A stretch of 32,361 bases of DNA from Clostridia bacterium (GCA_017435385.1 JAFSFB010000021.1:1-32361), one strand, 5' to 3'. Counted from the stretch's first letter, positions 25,206 through 32,361 are shown. Translations and numbers: made by a program. Notes: a model not told the origin generated them from the letters alone.

Positions 25206-25922
25206 TTGGCTCAAAGGCTCGGAAAATATACTCTTTCGCTTCCGACTCAGCCCGTCATCGCAGGCTATGCGGCGGTTGCGGGTAAAAAGGAAGGAGAAGG
25301 ACCTCTCGGCTCGAAGTTCGATTTTGTTTATGAGGATTCGGCGGCAGGAGAAAAAACATGGGAGAAGGCGGAAAGCGTCATTCACGGCGATGCTGTCCGC
25401 AGAGCAATTTCAAAAGCGGGGCTTACCGAGGATGAGATAAGCCTGATTTTTGCAGGCGACCTGCTCAACCAATGCATGGGAACAACCTTCGGGATAAGGG
25501 AGTCGGGAATTCCGTTTGCGGGGGTTTACGGTGCATGCTCAACAATGGCTCTCTCGATGGCGATGGCGTCGCTCGGCGTTGATGCAGGTATCGCCGAAAC
25601 CGCCGTTGCCTCCACCTCGTCGCACTTCTGCTCTGCGGAAAAGCAGTTCAGAATGCCTCTCGAATACGGCGGTCAGCGTACTCCGACGGCTCAGTGGACC
25701 GCAACTGCGGCAGGAGCAACCGTTATCGGAAAGGGCTGCCGTGTCAACGAGCCCTGTGTCGGAAAAGCTGTTATCGACAAGGTCATAATCGGCAGAATCT
25801 GTGATTACGGAATCAAGGATGCGAACAATATGGGTGCGGCTATGGCACCCGAAAATGTTAGAATAGCACCATGGCGGAACCTGTCAGCCATGCTATGCGC
25901 AGAGGGAGGGGTTTCCGCTTGA
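25206..25922 (+). pseudogene. spoVAD: Stage V sporulation protein AD, interrupted (N-terminal two thirds)
   Basis: Residues 1-215 match SpoVAD, a thiolase-like protein that binds dipicolinic acid: GPLGSKFD, AGDLLNQC, YGACSTMALSMA with the pseudo-active Cys111, SSHFCSAEKQFRMPLEYGGQ and NNMGAAMAP. The family is normally about 338 residues. Here similarity stops after Pro215 (25850). A foreign tail of 23 residues then ends at TGA 25920-25922, so about 120 residues are missing. The start is TTG at 25206 behind GAGGTGG. What follows directly is a DUF6870-like gene and a large serine recombinase, and the missing C-terminus is nowhere in the window. It is either a gene split by an element, restorable by excision, or a dead fragment. 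Confidence 0.9.
25856..25864 (+). promoter_or_regulatory. Possible extended -10 promoter just inside the element
   Basis: TGTTAGAAT, an extended -10 of the TGnTANAAT kind, begins six bases after the spoVAD break. There is no good -35. It could start the DUF6870-recombinase transcript independently of spoVAD. Confidence 0.35.
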
Positions 25923-26125
25923 CGGCAAAAGAAAATTCAGACTCCCTGACGGATATCCGAAGCATCGGCATTGACATAACGGCGGCGAGAGAAGAAAGGC
26001 TGAAAAGCTTTGTCGGGCAGATAAAGGATCCGTACCGCTTCAAAGTCGGCAATACGGTTGTCAGAGTAAATTTCTGCGGAGAAAGGGATCTTTCTTCCTT
26101 GCTTGCAGACATTCTTTCGGTCTGA
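25919..26125 (+). CDS. Small DUF6870-like protein upstream of the recombinase
   Basis: This 68-residue product has a TTG start at 25919 behind GGGAGGGG. An in-frame ATG at 25871 exists but lacks a ribosome site. The core DIRSIGIDITAAREERLKSF, followed by QIKDPYRFKVGN and VRVNFCGE, resembles small proteins of the DUF6870 type that often travel with integrases in clostridial mobile elements; this family name is from memory of the motif. The start overlaps the stop of the broken spoVAD frame (TTGA), so ribosomes finishing spoVAD could reinitiate here. A role as recombination accessory or directionality factor is possible, with no direct evidence. Confidence 0.65.
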   Translation: MTAKENSDSLTDIRSIGIDITAAREERLKSFVGQIKDPYRFKVGNTVVRVNFCGERDLSSLLADILSV

Positions 26126-26164
26126 TTTTTGCTTCTGCCGCTTATGAACGGAGGCTGTGTTGTT

Positions 26165-27802
26165 ATGCATATAAAATGGAAAGCTGCTCTCTATATCCGT
26201 CTTTCGAGAGAAGACGGCGACAAGACCGAAAGCTTTTCGGTAACCTCGCAGAGAGCTATTCTCGGCGAATATCTGAAGCTTCATCCCGATATTGAGCTTT
26301 TTGATTACTATGTTGATGACGGCTGGAGCGGAACGAGCTTTGAACGTCCCGATTTCAGCCGCATGATGCAGGATATTTATGAGGGAAAGGTCAACTGCGT
26401 CATCGTCAAGGATCTGTCCCGTTTCGGCAGAAACTACAGCGATGCGGGGCATTATCTTGATGATATTTTTGTCCGTCTGAGGGTCAGATTTATCGCTCTC
26501 AACAACGGAATCGATACCGCCTCGGACAGCATGAATGCCGCAACCAGGTGCATTTCCGTCGGCGTGACAAACGTTATCAACGAAAGCCTTGCGGCAACGA
26601 CATCGGTCAATGTCAGAGGAACGCTCAATGTCAACCGCATGCAAGGGAAATTCATCGGCTCGTTTGCGACCTACGGATATATGAAATCGCCCGACGATCA
26701 TCACAGGCTGATAATTGACGAGGAGGCGGCGCAGACAGTCAGAATGATTTTTGAAAAGTTCGTTTCGGGAGAAAGCATTCTCGGGATAACAAGGGACCTG
26801 AACGAAATGGGCATTCCGAATCCGTCGATGTATAAGCAGATAAAAGGCTTTAACTATAAGCATCCCGCAGGAGGGATCAACGACGGACTGTGGCCCGACA
26901 GCTCTGTCAGACGGATACTGAAAAACGAAATGTATATCGGCAACATGATTCAGGGTAAGAACACGACCGTCAGCTACAAAATCAAGCAGTGCAGAGCAAT
27001 TCCGAGGGAAGAATGGATAGTTGTTGAAAACACTCACGAGGCGATAATCGACAGAGAAATCTTTGAAAAGGCGCAGGAGCTGTTTAAACTCAGAACACGC
27101 AAACCGCCCGATAAAAAGGAGCTCGATCTGTTTGCGGGGCTTGTCAGATGTGCCGACTGCCAAAGGATAATGAACAAGAAAACCAACAAGCATTCTTACG
27201 GTGAATACAGATATTACCGATGCTCAACGGCGAAGAAAATGAAAAAAGGAGCCTGCACAAATCATACGATACGCATTGACAAGCTCGAAGAAGCGGTGCT
27301 TGTTTTTCTTCAGAAAATGGTTGAGGTTGCGGCGGAATATGAGGTCATCCTCGAGCGTATCAATTCGGGAGAAAAGCGAAAAAGCAAATGCGGCAATATA
27401 AGAAAAACTCTTGAAGCAGAAAAAACCGAGCGTGACAAATGCCTCGGAATGCTTACGGAGCTTTATACCGACTGGAAAAACGGAATCATAACGCAGACGG
27501 AATATATGTCCATCAGACAATCTCTTTCCGAAAAAGCGGAGCTTCTTGAAGCGGCTATCGGCAATCTCGAAAAAACAGCGGCAGAATATGAAAAAGGGGT
27601 TGACGGGGAAAATCAGTTTGTTGCGGCGTTCAGAGATCTCGGAACAATAGAAAAGCTGACAAGACCGCTCCTCACGGGGCTTATTGAAAGCATTCTTGTT
27701 CACGAGGGCGGGGAGGTAACGATCAATCTCAGATGCAGAGATGCTTTTGCCGAGGCAAGTGAATATATCGCCGTGAATGAAGATATCGCTCATACGGCGT
27801 AG
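26165..27802 (+). CDS. Large serine recombinase (site-specific integrase)
   Basis: This 545-residue protein appears complete. The N-terminal resolvase domain has catalytic Ser14 in YIRLSRED, then DDGWSGTSFERP and KDLSRFGRNY. The Recombinase domain follows (about 170-290, ATYGYMKSP, SVRRILKNEMYIGN). A zinc ribbon has Cys329/Cys332 (CADC) and Cys353/Cys364, then a coiled coil (about 395-470) and a C-terminal tail. Size and layout match clostridial integrases such as TndX. ATG at 26165 is chosen because CGGAGG lies ten bases upstream. The gene lies about 310 bases from the spoVAD break and reads into the element, the usual place for such an integrase. It should cut and rejoin att sites, one of which is probably in spoVAD near GGTGCGGCTATGGCACCC. 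Confidence 0.93.
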   Translation: MHIKWKAALYIRLSREDGDKTESFSVTSQRAILGEYLKLHPDIELFDYYVDDGWSGTSFERPDFSRMMQDIYEGKVNCVIVKDLSRFGRNYSDAGHYLDDIFVRLRVRFIALNNGIDTASDSMNAATRCISVGVTNVINESLAATTSVNVRGTLNVNRMQGKFIGSFATYGYMKSPDDHHRLIIDEEAAQTVRMIFEKFVSGESILGITRDLNEMGIPNPSMYKQIKGFNYKHPAGGINDGLWPDSSVRRILKNEMYIGNMIQGKNTTVSYKIKQCRAIPREEWIVVENTHEAIIDREIFEKAQELFKLRTRKPPDKKELDLFAGLVRCADCQRIMNKKTNKHSYGEYRYYRCSTAKKMKKGACTNHTIRIDKLEEAVLVFLQKMVEVAAEYEVILERINSGEKRKSKCGNIRKTLEAEKTERDKCLGMLTELYTDWKNGIITQTEYMSIRQSLSEKAELLEAAIGNLEKTAAEYEKGVDGENQFVAAFRDLGTIEKLTRPLLTGLIESILVHEGGEVTINLRCRDAFAEASEYIAVNEDIAHTA

Positions 27803-27831
27803 TTTTTTCAAAAAACAGGAACAAGCAAAAG

Positions 27832-27860
27832 TTGACGGCAGGGAAACGGTGTGATAGAAT
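27832..27860 (+). promoter_or_regulatory. Promoter of the beta-helix protein gene
   Basis: TTGACG (27832-27837), a 17-base spacer and TAGAAT (27855-27860) lie 42 bases before the TTG start. The gene can therefore be transcribed separately from the recombinase. Confidence 0.7.
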
Positions 27861-27902
27861 ATATGAAAATCAAAGTTTGTCAGAATAAAGGAGAGATTGA
27901 TT

Positions 27903-29525
27903 TTGAGAACTGCAAAAAAATTATTGTGCATTCTTGTTGCGGTTTCCGTTGTTTTCGGCAGCGTCGGGCTTTTCGCTTATGCTCAGGACAGCGAGAAGAA
28001 TTATTATTATATCGACTCCGTCAGCGGTGACGATTCAAACAGCGGCACGGATATTGACAGTCCCGTTAAAACGCTGGGAGGTCTGAAGAATCTCGAGATA
28101 AAACCCGGCACACATTTTCTTTTCAAAAACGGCGGCGAATATGAATGCGCCGCAACTCTTACCTGCAACGGAACGAAGGATAACCCGATCGTCATTTCTT
28201 CTTACGGCGACGGGAAAAAAGCCGTTCTCAGAACCGACGAGAGAAAAGAGGTTCTCCGTCTTTTCGACTGCTCCTATATTACCGTTTCCAACCTTCATAT
28301 CAAGGCACCCAATGGCGGCGGAATCTGGGTCGACACCTATAATCAGACCTCTGAGGGTATCGTGATCGAGAATGTTCTGTTTGAGGATATGCAGAATTAT
28401 CAGGTGCACAGCCGTGATGATTTTTCAAACGGTGCCGCCGCCGCAAGAGCGGCGGTCATGGTCAAGGGTCTGCCCGCAAAATCAAGATATGCCGTCAACA
28501 ATATGACGATCAGAAACTGCGAGGTCTATAACTGTGCAAACGGCTTTATGTTATGGGGCTCATGGAACGATGAACAGGCACCCTGGTGCGAGGAAGAGGA
28601 CATCGATCCCATTTATAACAAGGGCATGCTTGTTGAGGGATGCTATTTCCACGAAATGGATGCAGAGGCGGTTGTTGTCGGTATCTGCGACGGCGCACTC
28701 GTCACCCATTGCCGCTCGATCAACTGCTGTCAGGGCGGTGCGGAGCTTCTTGAAAACGGCGAGGTTGATTATTTCACCGCTGCGATGTGGTTCTGGGGCA
28801 GCGTAAACAGCACGATTCAGTACTGTGAAATCGCAGGTCAGAAAAATATCGGCGACGGCATGGCTGTTGACTTCGATTCTTATACCCACAACTGCACCTA
28901 TCAGTATATCTATTCCCATGACAATGTGCGTTTCATGTGCAACTGTCCCAATCACAGCGGTCATCACGGAAACACCGTGCGTTACTGCCTTTCGGTCAAC
29001 GATAACAAGGCACGCTCAACGACCGCAGTCGGTGCTCAGGGCGAGCATGATTTCAGCTTCTACAACAACACCATCGTCAACTGCGGCGAATTCCAGTTCA
29101 AGAATCTTTTCAATTCCTATATCGTAAACAATATCATCATTCCCGTTGACGGAGCAACCTTCGCATATGATATTGACGCATCGAGAGGAAACGTTTTTGA
29201 AAACAACTGCTACTATAATGTCATGACGCCCCTTGTTGATCTCGGAGCGATGAACACCGTTCCCGGCTTTGCAGGCACGGATTATTCCGATGTCAACAGC
29301 TTCATGCTTTCAAAGGATTCCCCCCTCATCGGCGCAGGCTCGGCGGTCGGCGGAGTTGATAAGGATTTTTATGAAAATCCCATTGAAAGCAACAACATCG
29401 GATGCTACAGCGGAACGGGTGTCGACACCGAATATAAAGGCGAAAACATTTTCCAAAAAATAATCCGCATGATCCGCAACATTTTTGAAACGCTCTGGCA
29501 TGAAATCTATGTAATTTTTGACTGA
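27903..29525 (+). CDS. Secreted right-handed parallel beta-helix protein
   Basis: This 540-residue protein has a signal peptide (about 1-27, ending FAYAQD). YYYIDSVSGDDSNSGT follows, the opening seen in secreted beta-helix and pectate-lyase-like proteins, with a GT-x-F-x-F-K-NG motif. Repeated Asn-rich strands (ITVSNLHIKAPNGGG, MTIRNCEVYNCANG, STIQYCEIAG) form the helix ladder. The C-terminus has a short hydrophobic/basic stretch (IFQKIIRMIRNIFETLW). Such folds bind or cleave polysaccharides, but no lyase active site is certain. Of two in-frame TTG codons, 27903 is preferred because AAAGGAG lies nine bases upstream. It has its own promoter and terminator, so it could be host or cargo. Confidence 0.8.
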   Translation: MRTAKKLLCILVAVSVVFGSVGLFAYAQDSEKNYYYIDSVSGDDSNSGTDIDSPVKTLGGLKNLEIKPGTHFLFKNGGEYECAATLTCNGTKDNPIVISSYGDGKKAVLRTDERKEVLRLFDCSYITVSNLHIKAPNGGGIWVDTYNQTSEGIVIENVLFEDMQNYQVHSRDDFSNGAAAARAAVMVKGLPAKSRYAVNNMTIRNCEVYNCANGFMLWGSWNDEQAPWCEEEDIDPIYNKGMLVEGCYFHEMDAEAVVVGICDGALVTHCRSINCCQGGAELLENGEVDYFTAAMWFWGSVNSTIQYCEIAGQKNIGDGMAVDFDSYTHNCTYQYIYSHDNVRFMCNCPNHSGHHGNTVRYCLSVNDNKARSTTAVGAQGEHDFSFYNNTIVNCGEFQFKNLFNSYIVNNIIIPVDGATFAYDIDASRGNVFENNCYYNVMTPLVDLGAMNTVPGFAGTDYSDVNSFMLSKDSPLIGAGSAVGGVDKDFYENPIESNNIGCYSGTGVDTEYKGENIFQKIIRMIRNIFETLWHEIYVIFD

Positions 29526-29537
29526 TAAAAGCTTTTG

Positions 29538-29573
29538 AAATCTGCCTCATCCTTTCGGGCGAGGCAGATTTTT
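29538..29573. terminator. Terminator after the beta-helix gene
   Basis: AAATCTGCCTC (29538-29548) pairs perfectly with GAGGCAGATTT (29561-29571) around a 12-base loop, followed by a T-run. The A-run on the other side gives a possible minus-strand tail as well. Confidence 0.88.
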
Positions 29574-29604
29574 CATGTTCTGATTCTGATGTGCATGATT
29601 TTTG

Positions 29605-29633
29605 TTGTAATTGCGGAAAAAATATGATAAAAT
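29605..29633 (+). promoter_or_regulatory. Probable promoter of the LCP-epimerase-PqqD genes
   Basis: TTGTAA (29605-29610), a 17-base spacer and TAAAAT (29628-29633) lie 34 bases before the LCP start; the -35 is weak. Confidence 0.55.
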
Positions 29634-29667
29634 CATAATAATCATAAGTTTATCTGAAGGTGTTCTC

Positions 29668-30825
29668 ATGGAAAACAAACAGACCAAAAAGAAATCGGGC
29701 AAAAAGAAAATTATTCTTCTGTGCCTGCTGATTCCGTTTGCTCTTATTATCGGAACCGTTGCGGGAGTGATGCTCCCTCTTGTCATAAGCTATCATAACA
29801 ACGCCTATGAAAAGGGCGAGATCGTCGAGAGAAGCGACGAATATGTAATGCCCGAAAAGGATCCCCAGCCCCCGGAATGGGAAAACGTTACCCTCAGAGA
29901 AGAGGATCTTGGCAGAGATATTACAGTTCCCAACCAAGAAAACGGCGGCGGAGGTAATCTTCAGAGCGACAGCTATGACAGAAACGCTTCCTTCGGCAGA
30001 ACAGAAAATGTAAAAAGCGTTTACGGAAAAACTCCGATTTATAAAGTCGAGAAAAAGGATCCCGATATTGAGAACATTCTCGTTATAGGAACAGACTCGA
30101 GAGATGTCACGAGAGAAAGAGGCAGAAGCGATGCCATGATCATTTTGTCCTATAACAAGAGAACAGGCAAAATCAAAATGATATCCGTTCTGCGTGACTC
30201 CCTCGTTCCCATCGAGGGCAGAGGCTGGAACCGAATCAATGCGGCTTATTCGTTTGACGGTGTCGGTCTTGCCATAAACACGGTCAATCAGCTTTTCGAC
30301 CTTGACATTCAGAGATTTGTTGTTGTTGATTTCAACGGCGTAACGGATTTTATCGACAAAGCGGGCGGCGTTACGATCAGCCTGACTCAGAAAGAGGTTG
30401 ATTATCTGACAAATTACAGCGGCGGCGCAGTCAAATATAATGTCGGTCCCAACAAATTCAACGGCGACAGAGCACTTGCATATATGAGAATCCGTAAGAT
30501 CGACAGCGACTTCAAGCGAACCGAAAGACAGAGAAAGGTTATCGAAACGCTTGCAAGAAAAATTATCAGCGAAAAGAGCCTTTCGGAGATATACGATCTG
30601 ACCGATTTTGCCTTCGGTCTTGTAAAAACAAATATCAGTCTTACGGAGCTGACCTCGGTTATTGGAAATATTGCGGCGGATGCCATGAGAAGCGGTCTGG
30701 ATATGGAATCGCATCATGTGCCCTTCAGCGATGCATACGCCTATAAATATTATAACGGCATGGCAATCGTTTCGTTTGATATCGATGATGCCGCAAGAAG
30801 AGTCAACAAAATAATTTACGGGTGA
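29668..30825 (+). CDS. LytR-CpsA-Psr (LCP) family protein
   Basis: This 385-residue protein has a Lys-rich N-terminus, one membrane segment (about 14-38), an acidic linker (about 55-125) and an LCP domain. The domain begins NILVIGTDSRD (about 136-146, with Asp143 and Arg145) and continues GRSDAMIILSYN, SVLRDSLV, RINAAYSFDG, GGVTISL and ALAYMRIRK. LCP enzymes transfer lipid-linked anionic polymers such as teichoic acid or capsule to peptidoglycan outside the cell. ATG at 29668 is chosen; the frame opens earlier at 29611, but that lies within the promoter. The epimerase gene begins six bases after its stop, so they are likely co-transcribed, linking sugar-nucleotide supply to polymer attachment. 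Confidence 0.92.
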   Translation: MENKQTKKKSGKKKIILLCLLIPFALIIGTVAGVMLPLVISYHNNAYEKGEIVERSDEYVMPEKDPQPPEWENVTLREEDLGRDITVPNQENGGGGNLQSDSYDRNASFGRTENVKSVYGKTPIYKVEKKDPDIENILVIGTDSRDVTRERGRSDAMIILSYNKRTGKIKMISVLRDSLVPIEGRGWNRINAAYSFDGVGLAINTVNQLFDLDIQRFVVVDFNGVTDFIDKAGGVTISLTQKEVDYLTNYSGGAVKYNVGPNKFNGDRALAYMRIRKIDSDFKRTERQRKVIETLARKIISEKSLSEIYDLTDFAFGLVKTNISLTELTSVIGNIAADAMRSGLDMESHHVPFSDAYAYKYYNGMAIVSFDIDDAARRVNKIIYG

Positions 30826-30831
30826 GTAAAT

Positions 30832-31902
30832 ATGTTAACACAGAATGTAGATCTTAAAGGAAAAACCGTGCTCGTGACGGGTGCGGCAGGCTTTATCGGT
30901 TCAAACCTTGTAACCGAGCTTATAAAGACTGTCGGATCGATCAGAATTGTCGGCATCGACAACATGAATGATTATTACGATGTTTCGATAAAGGAATACA
31001 GGCTCCGTCAGATCGAAAGCCTTGCCGCCGAAAAGAGCGAGTGTGAGTGGGTATTCATTAAAGGAAACATCGCCGACAGAGCACTCATTGACGAATGCTT
31101 TGAAAAATACGGCTTCGATGTTGTCGTAAACCTTGCCGCTCAGGCAGGTGTGCGCTATTCGATAACCAATCCCGATGTTTATATCGAGAGCAATATCATC
31201 GGATTTTATAACATCCTTGAGGCTTGCCGCAACCATCCCGTTGAGCATCTTGTCTATGCAAGCTCATCGTCGGTTTACGGCTCGAACAAAAAGATTCCTT
31301 ACAGCACCGATGACAAGGTCGACAACCCCGTCAGCCTTTATGCGGCAACGAAAAAGAGCAACGAGCTTATGGCTCATTCCTATTCAAAGCTTTATAATAT
31401 TCCCTCAACGGGGCTTCGTTTCTTCACGGTTTACGGGCCTGCAGGAAGACCCGATATGGCGTATTTCGGTTTCACGAACAAGCTCAGGGCAGGGGAAAAT
31501 ATTCAGATATTCAATTTCGGAAACTGCAAGAGAGATTTTACATTCGTTGACGATATTGTCGAGGGAGTAAAGAGGGTTATGCAGTGCGCACCCGAAAAAG
31601 AAAACGGTGAGGACGGACTTCCCGTACCTCCTTACAGAGTCTATAACATCGGCAACAACAGTCCCGAAAATCTTCTCGACTTTGTTGATATTCTTCAGCA
31701 GGAGCTTATCAGAGCTGAGGTCCTGCCTGCCGATTATGACTTTGAGGCTCATAAGCAGCTTGTCCCCATGCAGGCAGGCGATGTTCCCGTAACATATGCC
31801 GATACCTCCGCTCTCGAAAGAGATTTCGGCTTCAAGCCCTCAACCTCATTGCGTGACGGACTTCGCAGGTTTGCAGAGTGGTATAAAGATTTTTATATGT
31901 GA
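30832..31902 (+). CDS. NAD-dependent epimerase, UDP-glucuronate 4-epimerase-like
   Basis: This 356-residue short-chain dehydrogenase has the NAD motif TGAAGFIGSN (16-25), the catalytic Ser/Tyr-x3-Lys set (SSSSVYG at 144-150, Tyr170 and Lys174 in YAATKK) and family signatures. Those signatures, NMNDYYDVSIKEYRL, GVRYSITNPDVYIESNI and LRFFTVYGPAGRPDMA, point to UDP-glucuronate 4-epimerase (CapI/LspL type). It would make UDP-galacturonate for a surface polymer, in the cytoplasm. Length is normal. It lies between an LCP gene (6 bp) and a PqqD-like gene (15 bp), probably one transcript. Another 4-epimerase specificity cannot be excluded. Confidence 0.87.
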   Translation: MLTQNVDLKGKTVLVTGAAGFIGSNLVTELIKTVGSIRIVGIDNMNDYYDVSIKEYRLRQIESLAAEKSECEWVFIKGNIADRALIDECFEKYGFDVVVNLAAQAGVRYSITNPDVYIESNIIGFYNILEACRNHPVEHLVYASSSSVYGSNKKIPYSTDDKVDNPVSLYAATKKSNELMAHSYSKLYNIPSTGLRFFTVYGPAGRPDMAYFGFTNKLRAGENIQIFNFGNCKRDFTFVDDIVEGVKRVMQCAPEKENGEDGLPVPPYRVYNIGNNSPENLLDFVDILQQELIRAEVLPADYDFEAHKQLVPMQAGDVPVTYADTSALERDFGFKPSTSLRDGLRRFAEWYKDFYM

Positions 31903-31917
31903 TTTCGGAGAGATAGT

Positions 31918-32190
31918 ATGGAAAACAAAAAATACATTATAAAGCAAGGTTTCGTTGTCAGAGAGATCGCAGGCGAGTTTATCGCCGTGCCCGTTGATTC
32001 TTCGTGCGGAACAAGCATCATTGTTCTCAATCCCGTCAGCAAATTCCTTTGGGAAGAGCTCCGAAGCGAAAAATCCTTTGATGAGCTGCTTGATGCGATG
32101 CTGAAGAATTATGATGTTTCAAGGGAAGAAGCAGAAACGGATCTGAAAGAATTTCTCGCACAGCTTACGGAAAACGGATTGATAAAATAG
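31918..32190 (+). CDS. PqqD-like protein (RiPP recognition element fold)
   Basis: This 90-residue protein has the PqqD pattern: VVREIAGEFIAVPV, then LNPVSKFLWEEL, a helix pair and YDVSREEAETDLKEFLAQL ending in NGLIK. PqqD domains bind leader peptides for radical-SAM and other peptide-modifying enzymes; stand-alone copies also occur in polysaccharide or signal-peptidase loci of Firmicutes. GGAGAG precedes the ATG at 31918. No partner enzyme or precursor peptide lies within the window, and an insertion sequence begins about 70 bases after the stop, so the cluster may be cut here or may resume beyond it. Confidence 0.85.
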   Translation: MENKKYIIKQGFVVREIAGEFIAVPVDSSCGTSIIVLNPVSKFLWEELRSEKSFDELLDAMLKNYDVSREEAETDLKEFLAQLTENGLIK

Positions 32191-32260
32191 GTTTGTATTA
32201 TATAAAAGCCCCCCATATAGCATGCACAGGTCCGTAAAAAACGGACAATGAAAAAAACAC

Positions 32261-32297
32261 CCTCCTATGGTAGAATTAAGGAAACTACCATAGGAGG
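32261..32297 (+). promoter_or_regulatory. Hairpin that hides the transposase ribosome site
   Basis: CCTCCTATGGTAG (32261-32273) pairs perfectly with CTACCATAGGAGG (32285-32297). The GGAGG at the 3' arm is the ribosome site for the ATG at 32305. Transcripts that read in from outside would fold and block translation, a known self-limiting device of insertion sequences. A second small hairpin (GTCCGT/ACGGAC, 32230-32246) lies just upstream. Confidence 0.8.
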
Positions 32298-32304
32298 AAT
32301 TTTT

Positions 32305-32361
32305 ATGTCCAGAAGTTACAGACACATCAAGCAATATGAAAAAGAAATGATGAAATTAAAA
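32305..32361 (+). CDS. Insertion-sequence transposase, first 19 codons (runs off the right edge)
   Basis: ATG at 32305, behind GGAGG, opens a frame reading MSRSYRHIKQYEKEMMKLK to the window edge. This start looks like the helix-turn-helix OrfA of IS3-type elements, from memory. The left end of the element must lie between 32190 and 32261, but no terminal inverted repeat can be fixed without the other end. Confidence 0.65.
   Translation, partial: MSRSYRHIKQYEKEMMKLK

Larger units (their letters stand above)
25851..27802. mobile_element. Left end of an integrative element inserted in spoVAD (right end not found)
   Basis: The left boundary is set by the abrupt loss of SpoVAD similarity at 25850. 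Inside it are a promoter-like extended -10, a DUF6870-like gene and an intact large serine recombinase reading inward. No second half of spoVAD and no matching right boundary were seen up to 32361, so the element is either longer than the window shows or was followed by a deletion. The given right coordinate is only the end of the recombinase gene. Confidence 0.7.

Noticed and set aside
25937..27193. 418-codon minus-strand frame opposite the recombinase
   Set aside because: It is the mirror of the recombinase coding frame; the plus strand has all catalytic motifs and this one has none.
29650..30717. 355-codon minus-strand frame opposite the LCP gene
   Set aside because: The plus strand has the LCP motifs, promoter and ribosome site; the antisense product shows no domain.
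27783..32361. Treating all genes right of the recombinase as element cargo
   Set aside because: Their composition and promoters look like the host's, and no right-hand att site or spoVAD C-terminus was found, so host origin after a deletion is equally possible.
1..32361. tRNA or rRNA genes
   Set aside because: No cloverleaf with a TTCGA-type T-arm and no rRNA-like conserved stretch was noticed on either strand by eye; a tRNA scan would settle it.

Overview
This window reads as a chromosomal segment of a spore-forming, anaerobic Firmicute, most likely a gut or rumen member of the Clostridia (Oscillospirales-like). The reasons are sporulation genes (spoVAC, spoIIP, a piece of spoVAD), strong GGAGG-type ribosome sites with frequent TTG starts, TTGACA/TATAAT-like promoters, cytoplasmic plant-glycan hydrolases (GH3, GH78) and short palindromic repeats of a type common in that order. 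Family calls rest on motifs read by eye; no database search was possible.

Layout. (1) 1-2940, minus strand: an AT-rich cassette of a secreted Big2/SH3-like/M23 peptidase followed by an overlapping lipoprotein gene that runs off the left edge, then a MITE-like repeat. (2) 2941-5046: a GH3 glycosidase on the minus strand. It is divergent from a GntR(YtrA-type)-ABC ATPase-permease-permease operon (5206-9284) whose promoter overlaps a perfect palindrome. (3) 9380-13299: a two-gene operon of a secreted GH39-like protein and a GH78 rhamnosidase-like enzyme. (4) 13342-16592: spoVAC, whose last 104 bp are duplicated 2,810 bp away. Between the copies lies a second AT-rich cassette, a Big2/SH3-like/metzincin-like protease plus a lipoprotein, with the same promoter and leader as the first cassette. 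(5) 16731-19744: mmsA, then spoIIP behind a sigma-E-like promoter, with a small exported protein overlapping it. (6) 19749-24955, minus strand: an operon of an FAD-dependent UDP-galactopyranose-mutase/PPOX-like protein and two large polytopic GT-C-like membrane proteins. (7) 25206-27802: spoVAD cut after about residue 215, followed at once by a DUF6870-like small protein and an intact large serine recombinase. (8) 27903-32190: a secreted beta-helix protein, an LCP ligase-type protein, a UDP-glucuronate 4-epimerase-like enzyme and a stand-alone PqqD-like protein. (9) 32261-32361: the start of an insertion sequence whose ribosome site is folded into a hairpin.

Most notable are two separate insertion events in two spoVA genes. 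In spoVAD, an element with its own recombinase splits the gene, and no second half lies in the window; this recalls skin-type or active-lysogeny switches. In spoVAC, the gene stays intact because the insert supplies a new 3' end, leaving the old end as a remnant. The two peptidase-lipoprotein cassettes share promoter, leader and module order but differ in catalytic domain. They look like members of a modular family, possibly enzyme plus cognate lipoprotein.
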